A program made the position numbers and the translations under genes. The notes below the pieces were generated by a model, which was not told the DNA's origin, did not search any database, and saw nothing but the letters and a program-made list of their open reading frames with translations. Shown piece after piece: positions 12,877 to 14,111 of a DNA stretch of 14,111 nt (its first letter is position 1; each line of letters opens with the position of its first letter). The DNA is from Rickettsiales bacterium (GTDB taxonomy: Bacteria; Pseudomonadota; Alphaproteobacteria; TMED127), in contig PBCD01000020.1 in the NCBI GenBank assembly GCA_002717855.1, forward strand, positions 1 through 14,111, in the 5' to 3' direction.

Positions 12877-13979
12877 TGAGATATGAACAAAATTTTTTTA
12901 ATATTGATTACAAAATTTCTAAATCTGAAAAAATCAAATTAAAAAAAATTTTTATTCAAATAAATTCATCAATTGAAAAATTAAATCTACCCTGTCTATC
13001 CATTGTAAAAAGTAGTTCTTATCTTAAAGAAATAAGAGATGCAGCAAAAAAATATAGAAAATTTAAGCATATTCTAATTTGCGGTACAGGAGGGTCAAGT
13101 TTAGGAGGTAAGACTCTGTGTGAACTAAATAAAATTAGAAATATTAAAAAAAATATTCCATTTTTACATTTTATCGAAAATGTAGATCCCAAGCCTATAC
13201 TAAATATTTTAGATAATATAGATTTAAAAAAAACAGCAATTATTGTCATCTCTAAGTCTGGAGAGACAATAGAAACACTATGCCAATTTTTTTTAATACA
13301 TAATTTTTACAAAAAAAGAAAATTAAATTTGAAATCAAGACTTTTAATTATCACAGAAAATAAAATAAGTACTTTAAAAAAGATACATGAGGAAATGGAC
13401 TCTGATTATTTAATTCACGACAACAAAATAGGTGGTCGTTTTTCAGTATTCTCTAATGTAGCTCTTTTACCTGCTTTACTTTCTTCAGTTGATATCGAGG
13501 GTATTATTAGTGGGGGAAAAGAGGTTCTTCAAGATTTTCAAAACTCCAGAGATTTGTTCTCAGCAAAACCAATTTTGTCAGCATATTACAGTTTTAAACT
13601 TATGCGATCAAAGATTAAACAATTTGTCTTAATGCCTTATTCAGATGCATTAGTAAATTTTTCTTTGTGGTATAGACAACTTTGGGGAGAGAGCATAGGA
13701 AAAAAAGAAAAAGGATCAACCCCAATAAATGCAATTGGAACAATTGATCAACATAGTCAATTACAGCTTTATTTAGATGGTCCAAAAGATAAGTTTATAA
13801 GTATTGTTGGGCTAAATAGTTATTACAAAAGCTTCAATTTAAAAACAACTCTTTCAAAACGGTTTGTATATTCACCGTTGGAAAAGAAGAATATGGAAAG
13901 CTTATTTAAAGCTGAACAGAGAGCTACTTTTGATACAATTAAAAAAAAAAAAAATTCCATTAAGAAAAATCGACGTTGA
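12876..13979 (+). CDS. pgi: Glucose-6-phosphate isomerase, 5' part of a frame-interrupted gene
   Basis: Interconverts glucose 6-phosphate and fructose 6-phosphate; cytoplasmic. Residues 1-359 align with the enzyme: ICGTGGSSLGG (68-78), VISKSGET (124-131), GGRFSVFS (186-193), QLWGESIGK (268-276) with catalytic Glu272, and GTIDQHSQLQLYLDGP (288-303) with catalytic His293. At a run of 14 A (13941-13954) the frame departs from the family, reading NSIKKNRR and then TGA (13977-13979). The missing C-terminal segment is encoded without a stop in the frame of 13954. Joined, the product would exceed 410 residues, a length like the shorter bacterial Pgi enzymes rather than the roughly 550-residue E. coli form. 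As read, the product lacks the C-terminal lysine motif and would probably be inactive. It starts on the last base of the M16-like gene. Confidence 0.93.
   Translation: MRYEQNFFNIDYKISKSEKIKLKKIFIQINSSIEKLNLPCLSIVKSSSYLKEIRDAAKKYRKFKHILICGTGGSSLGGKTLCELNKIRNIKKNIPFLHFIENVDPKPILNILDNIDLKKTAIIVISKSGETIETLCQFFLIHNFYKKRKLNLKSRLLIITENKISTLKKIHEEMDSDYLIHDNKIGGRFSVFSNVALLPALLSSVDIEGIISGGKEVLQDFQNSRDLFSAKPILSAYYSFKLMRSKIKQFVLMPYSDALVNFSLWYRQLWGESIGKKEKGSTPINAIGTIDQHSQLQLYLDGPKDKFISIVGLNSYYKSFNLKTTLSKRFVYSPLEKKNMESLFKAEQRATFDTIKKKKNSIKKNRR
13941..13954 (+). repeat. Poly(A) run of 14 at the pgi frame break
   Basis: Fourteen consecutive A residues encode the lysine cluster before the frame break. Thirteen A residues (one fewer), or sixteen, would restore the family-like frame. 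It is the longest homopolymer noticed in the window and a typical site for sequencing indels, mutation or polymerase slippage. Confidence 0.95.
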
Positions 13980-14111
13980 TTTCTTAGATGAAATTAGTTT
14001 AGGATCATTGTTAATGCATTTTTTTTTAGAAACAATTTTTACTTGTTATCTATTAAATATTAACCCATTTGATCAACCTGCGGTTGAGGAAGGAAAAATT
14101 CTTACGAAAAA
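13954..14111 (+). CDS. pgi: Glucose-6-phosphate isomerase, C-terminal continuation in shifted frame, runs off window
   Basis: Read from 13954 the frame is open for 52 codons to the window edge. It gives IPLRKIDVDFLDEISLG, then SLLMHFFLETIF, and NPFDQPAVEEGKILTK near the end. This is the conserved C-terminal part of Pgi: the LG.L.MHF..ET helix, then NPFDQ with the lysine of the EEGK motif, equivalent to the catalytic lysine in NPFDQWGVELGK of E. coli. It lies downstream of the frame break and cannot be reached by normal translation from ATG 12876. It has no start of its own and the last residues lie beyond the window. The sequence shows no sign of decay (no stops, motifs intact), so the gene is either misread at the A run or rescued by slippage. 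Confidence 0.85.
   Translation, partial: MPLRKIDVDFLDEISLGSLLMHFFLETIFTCYLLNINPFDQPAVEEGKILTK

Noticed and set aside
13019..13249. 76-codon open frame on the - strand within pgi
   Set aside because: Antisense to the conserved sugar-phosphate-binding region of Pgi; no independent evidence.

Overview
The window is gene-dense, strongly AT-rich DNA (poly-A and poly-T tracts inside coding regions, very short intergenic gaps) and reads as a streamlined alphaproteobacterial chromosome. The clues are a BamF/DUF3035-type lipoprotein, an order of ribF, ileS, lspA, DUF3035 and two M16 peptidases, mtaB joined to ftsY, and a Pgi with an alphaproteobacterial-looking C-terminal motif. A free-living marine lineage such as a SAR11-like or other AT-rich group is plausible, because PQQ sugar dehydrogenase and surface-polysaccharide genes are present. 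The exact lineage cannot be fixed from this sequence alone. No phage, IS element, CRISPR array, rRNA or tRNA was seen.

Left part (2-1833, + strand): the C-terminal two thirds of mtaB (tRNA methylthiotransferase) overlaps by 1 nt with ftsY (SRP receptor). Next (1826-4196, - strand) are a PQQ-dependent aldose dehydrogenase of the YliI type, exported to the periplasm, and an O-antigen ligase/polymerase-type membrane protein. These two overlap each other, and the dehydrogenase overlaps the 3' end of ftsY tail to tail. An 87-bp divergent spacer holds a candidate promoter and a clear Shine-Dalgarno sequence for the next unit.

Middle part (4284-8910, + strand): a tight operon of a MaoC-type hydratase, ribF (FMN/FAD synthesis), ileS and lspA. 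ribF/ileS and ileS/lspA overlap by 26 and 23 nt.

Right part (9011-14111, + strand): after a 100-bp gap with a good sigma-70-like promoter come an unrecognised lipoprotein, a BamF-like lipoprotein, an active M16 metallopeptidase, a degenerate M16 partner and pgi. LspA, the two lipoproteins and the M16 pair suggest an envelope-biogenesis and quality-control neighbourhood.

The most striking observation is in pgi. Its reading frame is broken at a run of 14 A residues (13941-13954), and the conserved C-terminal part, including the catalytic-lysine motif, continues without a stop in another frame to the end of the window. This is either a homopolymer sequencing or assembly error, a true frameshift, or a gene rescued by slippage on poly(A).
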